Of a stretch of DNA of 64,000 nucleotides, positions 18,636 through 27,552 are shown piece after piece. The translations under genes were made by a program, and so were the position numbers. The notes under the pieces were generated by a model, which did no database searches, was not told where the DNA came from, and worked only from the letters and a program-made list of their open reading frames with translations. Source of the DNA: HNR sp040400085 (GTDB lineage Bacteria > Actinomycetota > Actinomycetes > Actinomycetales > Microbacteriaceae); assembly GCA_040400085.1 (NCBI GenBank), contig JBBAQX010000020.1:9627-73626 (forward strand). Reading direction: 5' to 3'. How positions within the stretch are numbered: position 1 is the stretch's first letter; every line of letters starts with the position of its first letter.

Positions 18636-21527
18636 TTACAGGGCCTTTTCGAGGGTGTCGCTAGCAGTGCGGGTGTCGGCTGGGGTGTCAAGATGGAGGA
18701 TGCTCGGGGAACGCGTACCACGAGCATCCGTCTCGCGGTCGGGCAACGAGTCCACGAGACGCGTAAGCTCATCGCTATCGTTGCCGCTCAGCACGAGGGC
18801 GAGCGGCTTGCCACGGGAGGATGCGTAGTCGCGGGCCTCGGCGAGGGCCGCGGAGGTGGCGGGGATTCCGGCGGAGGTGAGAAGGGCATCCGCTCCATCG
18901 ATCAGGATCACGGAGGGCAGATCGGCCGCGGCATCTCGCAGGTCGGCGAGTGGGTTGTGGGAATTTCCCGCGAGCACGAGGCTGGTACGAGATCGCACGG
19001 CTGAACCGCGCTGGGGGAGTACCTTTCCTACGACCTTAAGCTTGCCCGAGAAATGCGAAATCCTTCCCGAGAGCGTCAGTAGCAGGGCCGTGCGGGCCTC
19101 GGCAGTTGCACCCGTGACAATCAGGGTTCCGCCGGCAGGTACCGTCACGGCGACATCGTGGAACAGGGTGGGGGTTCCGATCGAGGCCACTCCCGTGTCG
19201 CCGTCAACGGCGAGGCTCAGATCGCTGGCGTTGATGGCATCGGTCGAGCCGGGCACCGGCCAATCTGCGAGGGCTAACTCGTGGTGCAAGCCCTCTCCCT
19301 CGACGTCGAACGATGGGAGGATGCGGTCGAGCCAGCGGGGCATCCACCACGCGCGATCACCGAGCATCGCGAGAACCGCGGGAACCAGGGTCATGCGCAC
19401 GATGAACGCGTCGACGAAGACGCCAACCGCGAGGCCGAGCGCGATCGGTTTAATTGAGGTATCGCCCTCCGGCACGAAGGCCGCGAACACCGCGAACATG
19501 ATCACGGCCGCCGCTGTGACCACCTTGGCGGAGCCCATGAAACCCCTGCGGATTGCCTTCTGCGCGTGGCCGCCGTGAACGTATTCTTCGCGGATGCGCG
19601 AGACTAGGAATACTTCGTAGTCCATCGCGAGCCCGAAGAGCACGCCCATGAGGATGATGGGCATGAAGCTGATGATGGGGCCAACGCGCGCGACGTTGAG
19701 GGCCTCTGCGAACCAGCCCCACTGGAATACGGCGGCGACGGCGCCGAACGATGCGCCGACCGACAAGAGGTAGCCGAGTGTTGCCTTGAGCGGAACCCAG
19801 ACGGAGCGGAACACCATGGTGAGTAGGATCAGCGAGAGCCCAACGACGAGCAGGCCGAAGGGGAGCAGCGCGCCACCCAGGCGATCAGAGATATCGATGC
19901 CGATTGCGGTGAAGCCCGTGACGGAGAGGCTGACTCCATGCTTGTCTTGGAAGTGATCGTGAAGCGAGCGGATCTCCTTCACCAGCGCCTTAGTCTCGTC
20001 GGAGTCCGGCCCGCTCTTTGGGATAACCTGCACGATTCCGGTGTCGGCGGTGGCGTTCGGGGTCGCGAGGGGCACGGCCGCCACGCCGTCGAGTTCACGA
20101 ATATCATCGGCGATATCGTTCATGAGTCCCACGGGGTCCTTGCTCGATACGATCGAGCCCGTCACGATGAGGGGGCCGTTGAATCCTTCGCCGAAGTTTT
20201 CGGACAGCAGGTCGTAGGCGATGCGGGCCTGGTTGTCTTCGGGCAGTGATCCGGCGTCGGGGAGCGCCAGGCGCAGGTCGAGAGCGGGGATGCTCGCCAC
20301 GCCGAGCGTGCCAACGACGGCGATGATCGTCACCAGTGGGAACCGGGTGACCGCGGCCACCCAGCCGCCGAAGAAGCCGCGTTTGGGCCGGGGGCTAGGC
20401 GTGGTTGCCGCGGGTTGTGCCGCTGGCTTCTGCGGCTCAGGTGTGACTGCCTCGGGCTCTGGGTTCCCCGTCCTGTTCCGCGCCAGATAAGCCTTCCGCT
20501 GTGTGCGCGGAAGTATCTTTGCGCCAGCGAAACCGAGCAGCGCAGGGGTGAGGGTGATCGAGATCAAGACAGCGATCGCGACAGCTGCCGCTGCTGCGAC
20601 GCCCATGACCGTGAGGAAGGGAATGTTCGCGACGGAGAGGCCCAGCAGCGCGATAATGACCGTTAGGCCGGCAAAGATCACTGCCGAACCAGCGGTTGCG
20701 ACCGATCGTGCCGTGGACTCTTCCAGGCTGAGACCGTCTCTGAGTTGCTCTTGATGTCGTGAGATCACGAAGAGTGCGTAGTCGATGCCGACCGCGAGCC
20801 CCAGCATCAGGGCGAGCATCGGGGTTGTTGAGGAGATCGGGCCAAAGAGCGTGGCGAGGAAGATGAGCGTCATCGAGATGGCAACGCCGAGTATCGCGTT
20901 GAGGAGAGGCATCCCGGCTGCGAGGAACGCGCCGAGTGTCAGGATGAGGACGACGAGGGCGATCGCGACGCCCAGCAGCTCGGTGATGCTCAAGGTCGGT
21001 AGGTTTTGCGAGAATAGCTCGCCTCCGACCGCTACTTCGGAATCCGAGGGGAGCTCGGCCCGCAAGTCGTCGCCCGCCTTGAGTAACGCATCCTTTGTTT
21101 CGGCGGTGATGTCGGCTTGGCCTCCGTCGAGCTGGATCGGAATGACGGCGGCACGTTTGTTATCGGAGATTGTGCCCGAGATGTTCTTGTCGAAGGGCGA
21201 TGTTGCCGTGCCGACCTGCTTAATGTCGTCAATTTGCTTGACGGAGGCTTCGATACTCGCCTTGATTGGGGCATCCTCAATCGTGCTGCCCTTCGGCGCG
21301 ACGATCACGATCTGAGCGGAGGTTCCCGATACCTGTGGGAACGTGTGGCTGAGGGAGTCCAGCGCCTCTTGGGACTCGGTTCCCGGGATCGAAAAGGAGT
21401 TGTCTGTTCCTTGGTTGAAGGCGATGGCGCCTCCGCCTCCGACCGCGAGCGCTGCGATCCACAGCGCGAGGACGAGGCGTCGGCTTCGAAAGGACCAGCG
21501 ACCGAGGGAGTAGAGCAGCGATGACAC
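18636..21527 (-). CDS. MMPL family transporter with a degenerate ABC-ATPase-like C-terminal domain
   Basis: 963 residues from the GTG at 21527, which has AAGGAG six bases upstream. Two RND/MMPL repeats each give one helix, a large loop and five helices. Family motifs include GLAVGIDYALFVISRHQEQL and its second-half counterpart GLAMDYEVFLVSRIREEYVHG. Beyond residue about 720 lies an extra domain laid out like an ABC nucleotide-binding domain: VPAGGTLIVTGATAEARTAL at the Walker A place and PSVILIDGADALL at Walker B. The Walker Lys is Arg, and no LSGGQ motif is seen, so ATP hydrolysis is doubtful. MMPL proteins export lipids or drugs using the proton gradient. Confidence 0.88.
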   Translation of the reverse strand: MSSLLYSLGRWSFRSRRLVLALWIAALAVGGGGAIAFNQGTDNSFSIPGTESQEALDSLSHTFPQVSGTSAQIVIVAPKGSTIEDAPIKASIEASVKQIDDIKQVGTATSPFDKNISGTISDNKRAAVIPIQLDGGQADITAETKDALLKAGDDLRAELPSDSEVAVGGELFSQNLPTLSITELLGVAIALVVLILTLGAFLAAGMPLLNAILGVAISMTLIFLATLFGPISSTTPMLALMLGLAVGIDYALFVISRHQEQLRDGLSLEESTARSVATAGSAVIFAGLTVIIALLGLSVANIPFLTVMGVAAAAAVAIAVLISITLTPALLGFAGAKILPRTQRKAYLARNRTGNPEPEAVTPEPQKPAAQPAATTPSPRPKRGFFGGWVAAVTRFPLVTIIAVVGTLGVASIPALDLRLALPDAGSLPEDNQARIAYDLLSENFGEGFNGPLIVTGSIVSSKDPVGLMNDIADDIRELDGVAAVPLATPNATADTGIVQVIPKSGPDSDETKALVKEIRSLHDHFQDKHGVSLSVTGFTAIGIDISDRLGGALLPFGLLVVGLSLILLTMVFRSVWVPLKATLGYLLSVGASFGAVAAVFQWGWFAEALNVARVGPIISFMPIILMGVLFGLAMDYEVFLVSRIREEYVHGGHAQKAIRRGFMGSAKVVTAAAVIMFAVFAAFVPEGDTSIKPIALGLAVGVFVDAFIVRMTLVPAVLAMLGDRAWWMPRWLDRILPSFDVEGEGLHHELALADWPVPGSTDAINASDLSLAVDGDTGVASIGTPTLFHDVAVTVPAGGTLIVTGATAEARTALLLTLSGRISHFSGKLKVVGKVLPQRGSAVRSRTSLVLAGNSHNPLADLRDAAADLPSVILIDGADALLTSAGIPATSAALAEARDYASSRGKPLALVLSGNDSDELTRLVDSLPDRETDARGTRSPSILHLDTPADTRTASDTLEKAL

Positions 21528-21594
21528 GCGGATCTCCTTATGCGTAAGGGCGGTAGTGGCGAGAGGGATGCATCGTTGGAGGCCACGCTCGCTT

Positions 21595-21630
21595 GGATAC
21601 ATGAATGTATCCAATACATCAGTGTATCCA
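21595..21630. promoter_or_regulatory. Paired palindromic operator between the MMPL and TetR genes
   Basis: The perfect palindrome GGATACATGAATGTATCC (21595-21612) is followed directly by ATACATCAGTGTAT (21614-21627), a copy with one mismatch. Placement between divergent genes is typical for TetR autoregulation and control of the exporter. Confidence 0.75.
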
Positions 21631-21683
21631 TTTGAGGTAGACTGTTACAACACAGGGAAAATATTTACGGGAAGGTTTCAGAA

Positions 21684-22340
21684 ATGGTTGAGGTGGAGAG
21701 CACTCGCCGCCGAAAAACCCGCGAGCGATTGATGGATGCCGCGTACCTTGAATTCTCCGAGCGGGGTGTTCCCGCTGCTTCCGTTGAGGCCGTCTGTGAG
21801 CGCGCGGGATTTACGCGCGGGGCCTTCTACTCAAACTTCTCGAGCAAAGAGGAACTCTTCTTCGCGCTGATGGAGCGCGAGAATCTTCGCCGGGTAGAGG
21901 CGCTCGGCCTAGATATCGCGTCGGCGCTCCCCAACGTGTCCGATGACCCCTCCGTGCTCACCGAGGAGCTCGTTGGCGAGGTGCTTGAGCGTGCCTTCGG
22001 GGGCCAGGCGCTCGACCGGCGCTGGTGCCTGGTGCAGGAGGAATTTGCCCTCCTCGCGATGCGCAACACCGAGGTCGCCGCCGAGTACAACGCGTTTCAG
22101 GCGGACTTTTTCGACCGTTTGGCGCACGTCGTCCGCACCACGCTCGCCGATGCTGGGCTCGCCCTTACCGGAGACCCGCGCGACGTGGTGAAACTCTTGA
22201 GCGGGGTCTACGAATTTGCGCTGCGGGAGTCGCTGTTAGAACCCGACGCCGCGGCATCAACAAACAGGATGCTCTCGCTCGTTCCTCAGATCGTATTGGC
22301 TCTGCTCGTGCCTCTTGAGTCCGAGGCATCTACACCTTGA
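21684..22340 (+). CDS. TetR family transcriptional regulator
   Basis: 218 residues. The N-terminal DNA-binding domain (TRRRKTRERLMDAAYLEFSE, then VEAVCERAGFTRGAFYSNFSSKEELFFAL) is unmistakably TetR. The C-terminal ligand domain is all-helical and not specific. Divergent from the MMPL-YhgE operon, with a double palindrome between them, so it probably represses the exporter until a lipid or toxic compound binds. It overlaps the following membrane-protein gene by four bases. Confidence 0.92.
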   Translation: MVEVESTRRRKTRERLMDAAYLEFSERGVPAASVEAVCERAGFTRGAFYSNFSSKEELFFALMERENLRRVEALGLDIASALPNVSDDPSVLTEELVGEVLERAFGGQALDRRWCLVQEEFALLAMRNTEVAAEYNAFQADFFDRLAHVVRTTLADAGLALTGDPRDVVKLLSGVYEFALRESLLEPDAAASTNRMLSLVPQIVLALLVPLESEASTP

Positions 22341-23206
22341 GCGTCGATGTGTGGTTGTCGTTCCTCGGATCGGTGACTTTTCTTGCCTTCGCATTGTCCG
22401 TCGTCACGGGGGCGCTGCTCGGTTGTGTTCTCGCCTCTGCCGCTCGCGTGCCACTCTGGGTGGGAGGCATTGTCGGCGGAATTCCCCTCGTGGGTGGTCT
22501 TGCGCTTGTGGTGTTCGGGGTTATCGCCGTGGTTCGATGGTCTGAGGGCCGCCGAACTGGCGTATGGGCTGAACCTCGTGGCTGGGCCTCACGGATACGG
22601 CAGCCCGGGGGTCGCGTCGCTTTGCTCGTGCTCGCCGGATTGATGCTCGGGGCCATCGTCTCCCTGTTTCTCGACTGGCTCGTGCTCAAGACGAGCTTTT
22701 TTCCTGTCTTTGCCCTCGGCGTGCTCGGCACGGGCGCGGATGCCCTGATCATTGTGACGGTGGCCGCCCTGCTGGGGGCGGGGCTGTTGGCGCTACGGGG
22801 TCCGTCTTATTGGGCATCCATTATCGCGATCTGCGTCGGCGGAGCCTGGGCTTTCGTGAGCGCGAGTGTCTTGGCCCTGCTGATCCCGCTGAATCGCGTG
22901 ATAACGGATGCTCGTGCTGGAGCCGGGACCGTGGGGGACCTTCTCTCTGGCCTCGGCATCAACCCCGACGCACCCAGCGTCGTGCTGCCCGAGTGGACTG
23001 CGGTGTTCACCGGCGGCGAGGCGTTGAGTATCGACCTCACGAGCGTGGATGTGAACGCTATTCTGCCGGAGGTTTCGCTGCGCGCCGGGAGCGGATTTTA
23101 TGTCGCGGCTGCGGTCGGCGTGCTGTGCCTGGCCTGGGCGGTGGCAGAGCTGCGGGCTGCGCATCGGGCGCGTGGGCTGCGGGTTGGTGTTACCGGGCCA
23201 GCCTAG
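22337..23206 (+). CDS. Polytopic membrane protein of unknown function
   Basis: 289 residues, TTG start overlapping the tetR stop by four bases; an in-frame GTG at 22349 is an alternative. About six hydrophobic helices: two close together at the N-terminus (SVTFLAFALSVVTGALLGCV, then GGIVGGIPLVGGLALVVFGV), then others near residues 95, 130, 165 and 260. No catalytic motif is seen. Translational coupling to tetR suggests a role linked to the exporter, which is inference. The 3' end overlaps rnhA by four bases, tail to tail. Confidence 0.7.
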   Translation: MSVDVWLSFLGSVTFLAFALSVVTGALLGCVLASAARVPLWVGGIVGGIPLVGGLALVVFGVIAVVRWSEGRRTGVWAEPRGWASRIRQPGGRVALLVLAGLMLGAIVSLFLDWLVLKTSFFPVFALGVLGTGADALIIVTVAALLGAGLLALRGPSYWASIIAICVGGAWAFVSASVLALLIPLNRVITDARAGAGTVGDLLSGLGINPDAPSVVLPEWTAVFTGGEALSIDLTSVDVNAILPEVSLRAGSGFYVAAAVGVLCLAWAVAELRAAHRARGLRVGVTGPA

Positions 23207-23901
23207 AGCAGCGAGCGGAGCGCATCCGTTAGCCCGAGGCCCCGTTCCGCCGCGAGTTCGCGGAGCTTGGCGAGCTCGTCTTCGCTGAGGTCGAGTGTGA
23301 TGCGGGTCGCTGGGGTTGCCGCTGGCGGCTCGTCAAGCGCGAAGAGTGATGGCTGCTCGAAAAGTTCGGCTGGGGCTGATGCTGCCTCGGGAGCTGCTTT
23401 GGGGGCGCTGTTGTTGTTCGCGTGGCTTGTGTCGCCGTCGCGGGTCCAGCCCGGTCCGCTCGGGATGGCCTGCCCGCGCTGGTAGGCCTCGGAGACAGCC
23501 CGAGCCCTCTCGTCGGCTGCCTCGTTGAGCGGGTGATTCGCGTGGCCCTTGACCCACTCGAAGCGATATGTGCGTCCCTTAAGTTCTTCGTCGAGCTGCT
23601 TCAGGATGTCGAGGTTCATCACGGGTTTGCCGTCGGCTTTGCGCCAGCCCTTACGCTTCCAGCCCGGCATCCACTCGGTGATGCACTTGATCACGTATTG
23701 GCTGTCGCAGAGGATTAGTAAGTCATCGTCGAGGTGCTTCGTCGCTCGCAGAAACTCGAGTACGGCGGTGAGCTCGCCCTGGTTGTTGGTGGCGTGTTTC
23801 CAGCCGCCCGCGCCCCAGCATCCGTCATCGACATACCAGGCCCAGCCTGCGGGGCCGGGATTGCCGAGGGCGGAACCGTCTGCTGCTACGCGAATCGTCA
23901 T
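23203..23901 (-). CDS. rnhA: Ribonuclease HI with C-terminal extension
   Basis: 232 residues. The N-terminal 150 are RNase HI, which removes the RNA strand of RNA-DNA hybrids. The catalytic acids are visible in AADGSALGNPGP, NNQGELTA, LCDSQYVI and LNEAADERA, with the handle region WMPGWKRKGWRKADGKPV. The last 80 residues are an Ala/Pro-rich linker and a short DELAKLRELAAERGLGLTDAL helix not found in E. coli RnhA. TAAGCT six bases before the ATG suggests a leaderless transcript. Confidence 0.92.
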   Translation of the reverse strand: MTIRVAADGSALGNPGPAGWAWYVDDGCWGAGGWKHATNNQGELTAVLEFLRATKHLDDDLLILCDSQYVIKCITEWMPGWKRKGWRKADGKPVMNLDILKQLDEELKGRTYRFEWVKGHANHPLNEAADERARAVSEAYQRGQAIPSGPGWTRDGDTSHANNNSAPKAAPEAASAPAELFEQPSLFALDEPPAATPATRITLDLSEDELAKLRELAAERGLGLTDALRSLL

Positions 23902-23984
23902 GGGAATAGCTTATGGGACGCGGCCGACCTGACTTGTCTCGGTTCGCGTTAGCTCGTGACCTAGGTCACGCTGCCGGCCTATCT

Positions 23985-24055
23985 TGCGCTGCCGGGCCCA
24001 AGCTGTGAGGGTGGGCCTAACCTGTGGCTTGGGCCCGGAACCTGTAGTTTGGGCC
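23985..24055. repeat. GGCCCAAG/TTGGGCC repeat cluster 3, truncated by the gap
   Basis: The modules GGGCCCAAGCTGTGAGG, TGGGCCTAACCTGTGG and TTGGGCCCGGAACCTGTAG run directly into the N run. The repeat probably contributed to the assembly break. Confidence 0.7.
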
Positions 24056-24155
24056 NNNNNNNNNNNNNNNNNNNNNNNNNNNNNNNNNNNNNNNNNNNNN
24101 NNNNNNNNNNNNNNNNNNNNNNNNNNNNNNNNNNNNNNNNNNNNNNNNNNNNNNN
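24056..24155. other. Assembly gap (100 N)
   Basis: Exactly 100 unknown bases, a common placeholder for a gap of unknown length. Real sequence of any size may be missing here. Confidence 0.98.
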
Positions 24156-24215
24156 GATGCCGATGCCGATGCCGATGCCGATGCCGATGCCGATGCCGAT
24201 GCCGATGCCGATGCC
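24156..24215 (+). repeat. Hexanucleotide microsatellite, ten copies of GATGCC
   Basis: Ten perfect head-to-tail copies of GATGCC begin at the gap edge, so the true array is at least ten units and may continue into the gap. The unit overlaps GGATGCC, a word very common in the genes of this window. Confidence 0.95.
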
Positions 24216-24365
24216 GGACGTAGGAGCGGACGCCTTTTCGGGTTGCGTTTCGCGCTTATGACACCTGCTTTCCTGTTTTGCTCCAAAACCTCGCTCCAAA
24301 ACGTTGCTCCAAGCCCCACCCGACACTAAAGCCCACATGTCTGCCCCTAGCGCTCAAGCTCACGA

Positions 24366-24404
24366 TTTGCTAAAGTTGAGTCAAAGTGGCTCAACTTTAG
24401 CAAA
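24366..24404. promoter_or_regulatory. HAIR operator (HspR binding site) upstream of clpB
   Basis: Perfect 15-bp arms (24366-24380 and 24390-24404) around a nine-base spacer. The inner part is TTGAG-N9-CTCAA, the spacing of the known HAIR element CTTGAGT-N7-ACTCAAG. It lies about 45 bases before the ClpB start and matches the hspR gene at 9397. Confidence 0.8.
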
Positions 24405-24449
24405 CACGCAAAGCCGCCACCCAAGAACATCTAGGAGAAAGAACACAAC

Positions 24450-26609
24450 GTGCAGCCAGGAATGCAACCCCCGCAAGAGGACCAGAAGAGCGCCCTCGAG
24501 CAATTCGGCGTGAACCTCACGGAGGTCGCGCGCAGCGGCAAACTCGACCCGGTGATCGGGCGAGACTCAGAGATCCGCCGCATCAGCCAAGTGCTCACCC
24601 GTCGCACAAAAAACAACCCCGTCCTCATCGGCGCACCCGGCGTGGGAAAAACCGCGGTCGTAGAGGGCCTCGCCCAGCGCATCGTCGCAGGCGACGTAGC
24701 CGAATCCCTCAAAGACAAAGAGTTGATCTCGCTCGATATCTCGGCGCTGATCGCAGGAGCCAAGTACCGCGGCGACTTCGAGGAGAGGATGAAGGCGGTC
24801 CTGAAAGAGATCAAGGATTCGGATGGCAAGGTCATCACCTTTATCGATGAGCTTCACGTGCTCATGGGTGCTGGCGGCGGCGAAAGCTCTGTCGCGGCAT
24901 CCAATATGTTGAAGCCCCTGCTTGCCCGCGGCGAGCTCCGCATGATCGGGGCGACCACGCTGGACGAGTATCGCGAATTTATCGAGAAGGATGCCGCGCT
25001 CGAGCGTCGTTTCCAACAGGTGTATGTCGGAGAGCCCTCCGTGGAGGACACCGTCGCGATCCTGCGCGGACTTAAAGAACGCTACGAGGCGCACCACAAG
25101 GTTTCGATCGCGGATAGTGCGCTCATCGCCGCGGCCGCCCTCTCGAATAGGTACATCCCATCGCGCCAGCTGCCAGACAAGGCTATCGACCTGATTGACG
25201 AAGCTGCCAGCCGCCTGCGCATGGAGATCGACTCCGCCCCGCTCGAGATCGACGAGCTGCGCCGCTCGGTTGACCGCCTGAAGCTCGAAGAACTTGCGCT
25301 TAAAAAGGAGAAAGACGACGCATCCCGTGAGCGCCTCGCGAAGCTGCGCGAAGACCTCAGGGTGCGCGAGGCCGACCTCAGCGTGCTCGAAAGCCGTTGG
25401 GAAACGGAACGCGCGAGCCTCAACGCTGTTGGCGAGCTGAAAGAGAAACTCGACGCCGCCCGCGTTCGCGCGGATAAGGCCCAGCGCGAGGGCAATCTCG
25501 AGACAGCCTCGCGGCTGCTCTACGGTGAGATCCCGGTGATCGAGCGCCAGCTTCACGAGGCCGAGAACGCCGAGCAGAGCGACGAGCCCCGCATGGTGAG
25601 CGACCAAGTGACCGATGAAGATATTGCGGAGGTGATTGCGGCCTGGACGGGCATTCCCGTCGGTCGATTGATGCAGGGCGAAAGCGAGAAGCTGCTTCAT
25701 CTCGAGGCCGAGCTGGGCAAGCGCCTGATCGGGCAGAAGCGGGCCGTGGAGTCCGTCTCCGACGCGGTTCGCCGCACGCGCGCCGGGATCTCTGACCCCG
25801 ACCGACCCACCGGCTCGTTCCTCTTCCTCGGGCCAACTGGCGTGGGAAAGACCGAGCTGGCCAAGGCGCTCGCCGAGTTCCTCTTCGACGACGAGAAAGC
25901 GATGATCCGTATCGACATGTCCGAATACGGCGAGAAGCATTCCGTGTCGCGCCTCGTCGGTGCCCCTCCCGGATACATCGGGTACGAGTCCGGCGGGCAG
26001 CTGACGGAGGCCGTGCGCCGCCGTCCGTACTCCGTCGTGCTGCTCGACGAGGTCGAGAAGGCGCATCCTGAGGTCTTCGACGTGTTGTTGCAGGTGCTCG
26101 ATGACGGTCGCTTGACGGATGGCCAGGGCCGCACCGTAGATTTCCGCAACGTCATTCTTGTGCTCACCTCGAATCTCGGCAGCCAGTACCTGGTTGATCC
26201 CGAGCTGAGCGACCCAGAGAAAGAGGCCAGGGTTCGTGAGATGGTTCGCCAGGCTTTCAAGCCCGAGTTTGTGAATCGACTCGACGATATCGTGATCTTC
26301 CAGTCGCTTTCCCGCGGCGACCTGGCTCAGATCGTGGAACTCTACATCGATCGGTTGCAGAAGCGCCTGGGCGAGCGTCGCCTGACGCTTGCCGTCACCC
26401 CGGATGCCCGCTTCTGGCTGGCCGAGCGCGGCTATGATCCGATCTACGGGGCTCGTCCTTTGCGTCGCCTGATGCAGAACGAGATTGACGATAGGCTGGC
26501 CCGGTCGATCCTGGCCGGGGAGGTCCACGACGGCGACGTGGTTCGCGTGGATGTCGACCATGCAGAAGACGCCCTGACGGTCACGGCGCAGAGCCCGGTT
26601 GCCCCGTAG
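24450..26609 (+). CDS. clpB: ClpB-type AAA+ disaggregase lacking the N-terminal domain
   Basis: 719 residues against about 860 for standard ClpB. The first AAA+ module starts by residue 20 (LTEVARSGKLDPVIGRDSEI) with Walker A GAPGVGKT and Walker B VITFIDELH. The middle coiled-coil (about 270-390, ELRRSVDRLKLEELALKKEK onward) marks it as ClpB rather than ClpC or ClpA. The second module has GPTGVGKTEL, VVLLDEVEKAH and the sensor region YDPIYGARPLRRL. The Clp_N substrate domain is absent. The GTG start follows an AGGAG at a long 12-base spacing. It works with DnaK to dissolve aggregates and is likely repressed by HspR. Confidence 0.9.
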   Translation: MQPGMQPPQEDQKSALEQFGVNLTEVARSGKLDPVIGRDSEIRRISQVLTRRTKNNPVLIGAPGVGKTAVVEGLAQRIVAGDVAESLKDKELISLDISALIAGAKYRGDFEERMKAVLKEIKDSDGKVITFIDELHVLMGAGGGESSVAASNMLKPLLARGELRMIGATTLDEYREFIEKDAALERRFQQVYVGEPSVEDTVAILRGLKERYEAHHKVSIADSALIAAAALSNRYIPSRQLPDKAIDLIDEAASRLRMEIDSAPLEIDELRRSVDRLKLEELALKKEKDDASRERLAKLREDLRVREADLSVLESRWETERASLNAVGELKEKLDAARVRADKAQREGNLETASRLLYGEIPVIERQLHEAENAEQSDEPRMVSDQVTDEDIAEVIAAWTGIPVGRLMQGESEKLLHLEAELGKRLIGQKRAVESVSDAVRRTRAGISDPDRPTGSFLFLGPTGVGKTELAKALAEFLFDDEKAMIRIDMSEYGEKHSVSRLVGAPPGYIGYESGGQLTEAVRRRPYSVVLLDEVEKAHPEVFDVLLQVLDDGRLTDGQGRTVDFRNVILVLTSNLGSQYLVDPELSDPEKEARVREMVRQAFKPEFVNRLDDIVIFQSLSRGDLAQIVELYIDRLQKRLGERRLTLAVTPDARFWLAERGYDPIYGARPLRRLMQNEIDDRLARSILAGEVHDGDVVRVDVDHAEDALTVTAQSPVAP

Positions 26610-26628
26610 CAGGGACGCGCCCCGCCGC

Positions 26629-26760
26629 CGTGCCGTGCCGTGCCGTGCCGTGCCGCCCCGTGCTGACGCTACCCGTCGGCTCAACTTACCCCGCCCGGCC
26701 TAAGCCCCGCGCCCGGGCCCAAGTTACAGCTTGGGCCCGGAACCTGCACCTTGGGCCGAC
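26629..26760. repeat. GTGCC pentamer run and repeat cluster 4
   Basis: Downstream of clpB are about five copies of GTGCC (26629-26654). The palindrome GGCCCAAGTTACAGCTTGGGCC and a further TTGGGCC unit follow within 26691-26760. A short CAGCAACAGG direct repeat follows at about 26761-26782. Confidence 0.75.
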
Positions 26761-26810
26761 CAGCAACAGGCAGCAACAGGCAGCCCGCCTGCGCTGCCGC
26801 CCCGGCGCGA

Positions 26811-26816
26811 TATGCT
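26811..26816 (+). promoter_or_regulatory. -10 box for a leaderless GntR-family gene
   Basis: TATGCT ends seven bases before the ATG at 26824, and no ribosome-binding site is present. Confidence 0.5.
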
Positions 26817-26823
26817 GGGTCCC

Positions 26824-27534
26824 ATGGCTGTGACGGACGAAGCGATCCTCAAGATCAAAGAGATGCTCATCTCGGGCGAGCTTGGACCGGGCGAGAAGCT
26901 GCCGCCTGAAAAGGAGCTCAGCGAACGGCTTGGCCTGTCGCGCAGCTCGATGCGCGAGGCGGTCAAGGCGCTCGAAGTGATTCGCGTGCTCGATGTGAGG
27001 CGCGGCGACGGCACCTACGTCACCAGCCTCGAACCCCGCCTGCTCCTCGAGGCGATGTCGTTCGTGGTGGACCTTCACGACGACGACTCGATCCTCGAAC
27101 TTTTCCAGGTGCGCCGCATCCTCGAACCCGCAGCGTCTGCCCTAGCCGCCGCGCACATGACGCCGGAGGGCATCGCGGACCTTCGTGCCCAGATCGAATC
27201 TGTCAATGATTCCACGGATGTCGAGGGTCTCGTCGCCCACGATCTCACCTTCCACGGCGCGATCGCTACTGCCGCCGGGAACTCCTATCTCGCGACCCTG
27301 ATCGAGTCGCTGTCCAGTAACACTGCGCGCGCACGGATCTGGCGCGGTCTCACGCAGGAGCACTCGGTGACGCGCACGTTGGAGGAGCATCGCTCAATTG
27401 TGGATGCCCTGGAGCGGGGCGACGCGGAACTCGCGCAGGCCCTCACCACGGTTCACATCTCGGGCGTGGAGCAGTGGCTGCGCGAGGCAGCCGCCCCGGC
27501 GACTCCTGCGGCTCCTGAAGCCCCCGCCGAGTAG
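26824..27534 (+). CDS. FadR/GntR family transcriptional regulator (FCD domain)
   Basis: 236 residues. The winged helix (LGPGEKLPPEKELSERLGLS, RSSMREAVKALEVIRVLDVR, RGDGTYV) is GntR. The C-terminal all-helical FCD domain shows the metal-binding residues Asp and His in AHDLTFHGAI and later His in EEHRSIVDAL and TVHISG. FCD regulators commonly sense sugar acids or related carboxylates. It stands near the L-fucose catabolic genes, separated from them by a HEPN/MNT insertion, and is the best candidate in the window for their repressor, though this is inference. Confidence 0.9.
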   Translation: MAVTDEAILKIKEMLISGELGPGEKLPPEKELSERLGLSRSSMREAVKALEVIRVLDVRRGDGTYVTSLEPRLLLEAMSFVVDLHDDDSILELFQVRRILEPAASALAAAHMTPEGIADLRAQIESVNDSTDVEGLVAHDLTFHGAIATAAGNSYLATLIESLSSNTARARIWRGLTQEHSVTRTLEEHRSIVDALERGDAELAQALTTVHISGVEQWLREAAAPATPAAPEAPAE

Positions 27535-27552
27535 GGGCATCCGCCTGCTTCC

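Noticed and set aside
24567..26684. A 705-codon open frame on the strand opposite clpB
   Set aside because: It mirrors clpB in codon phase, has no recognisable motif or ribosome site, and is a typical high-GC shadow frame.
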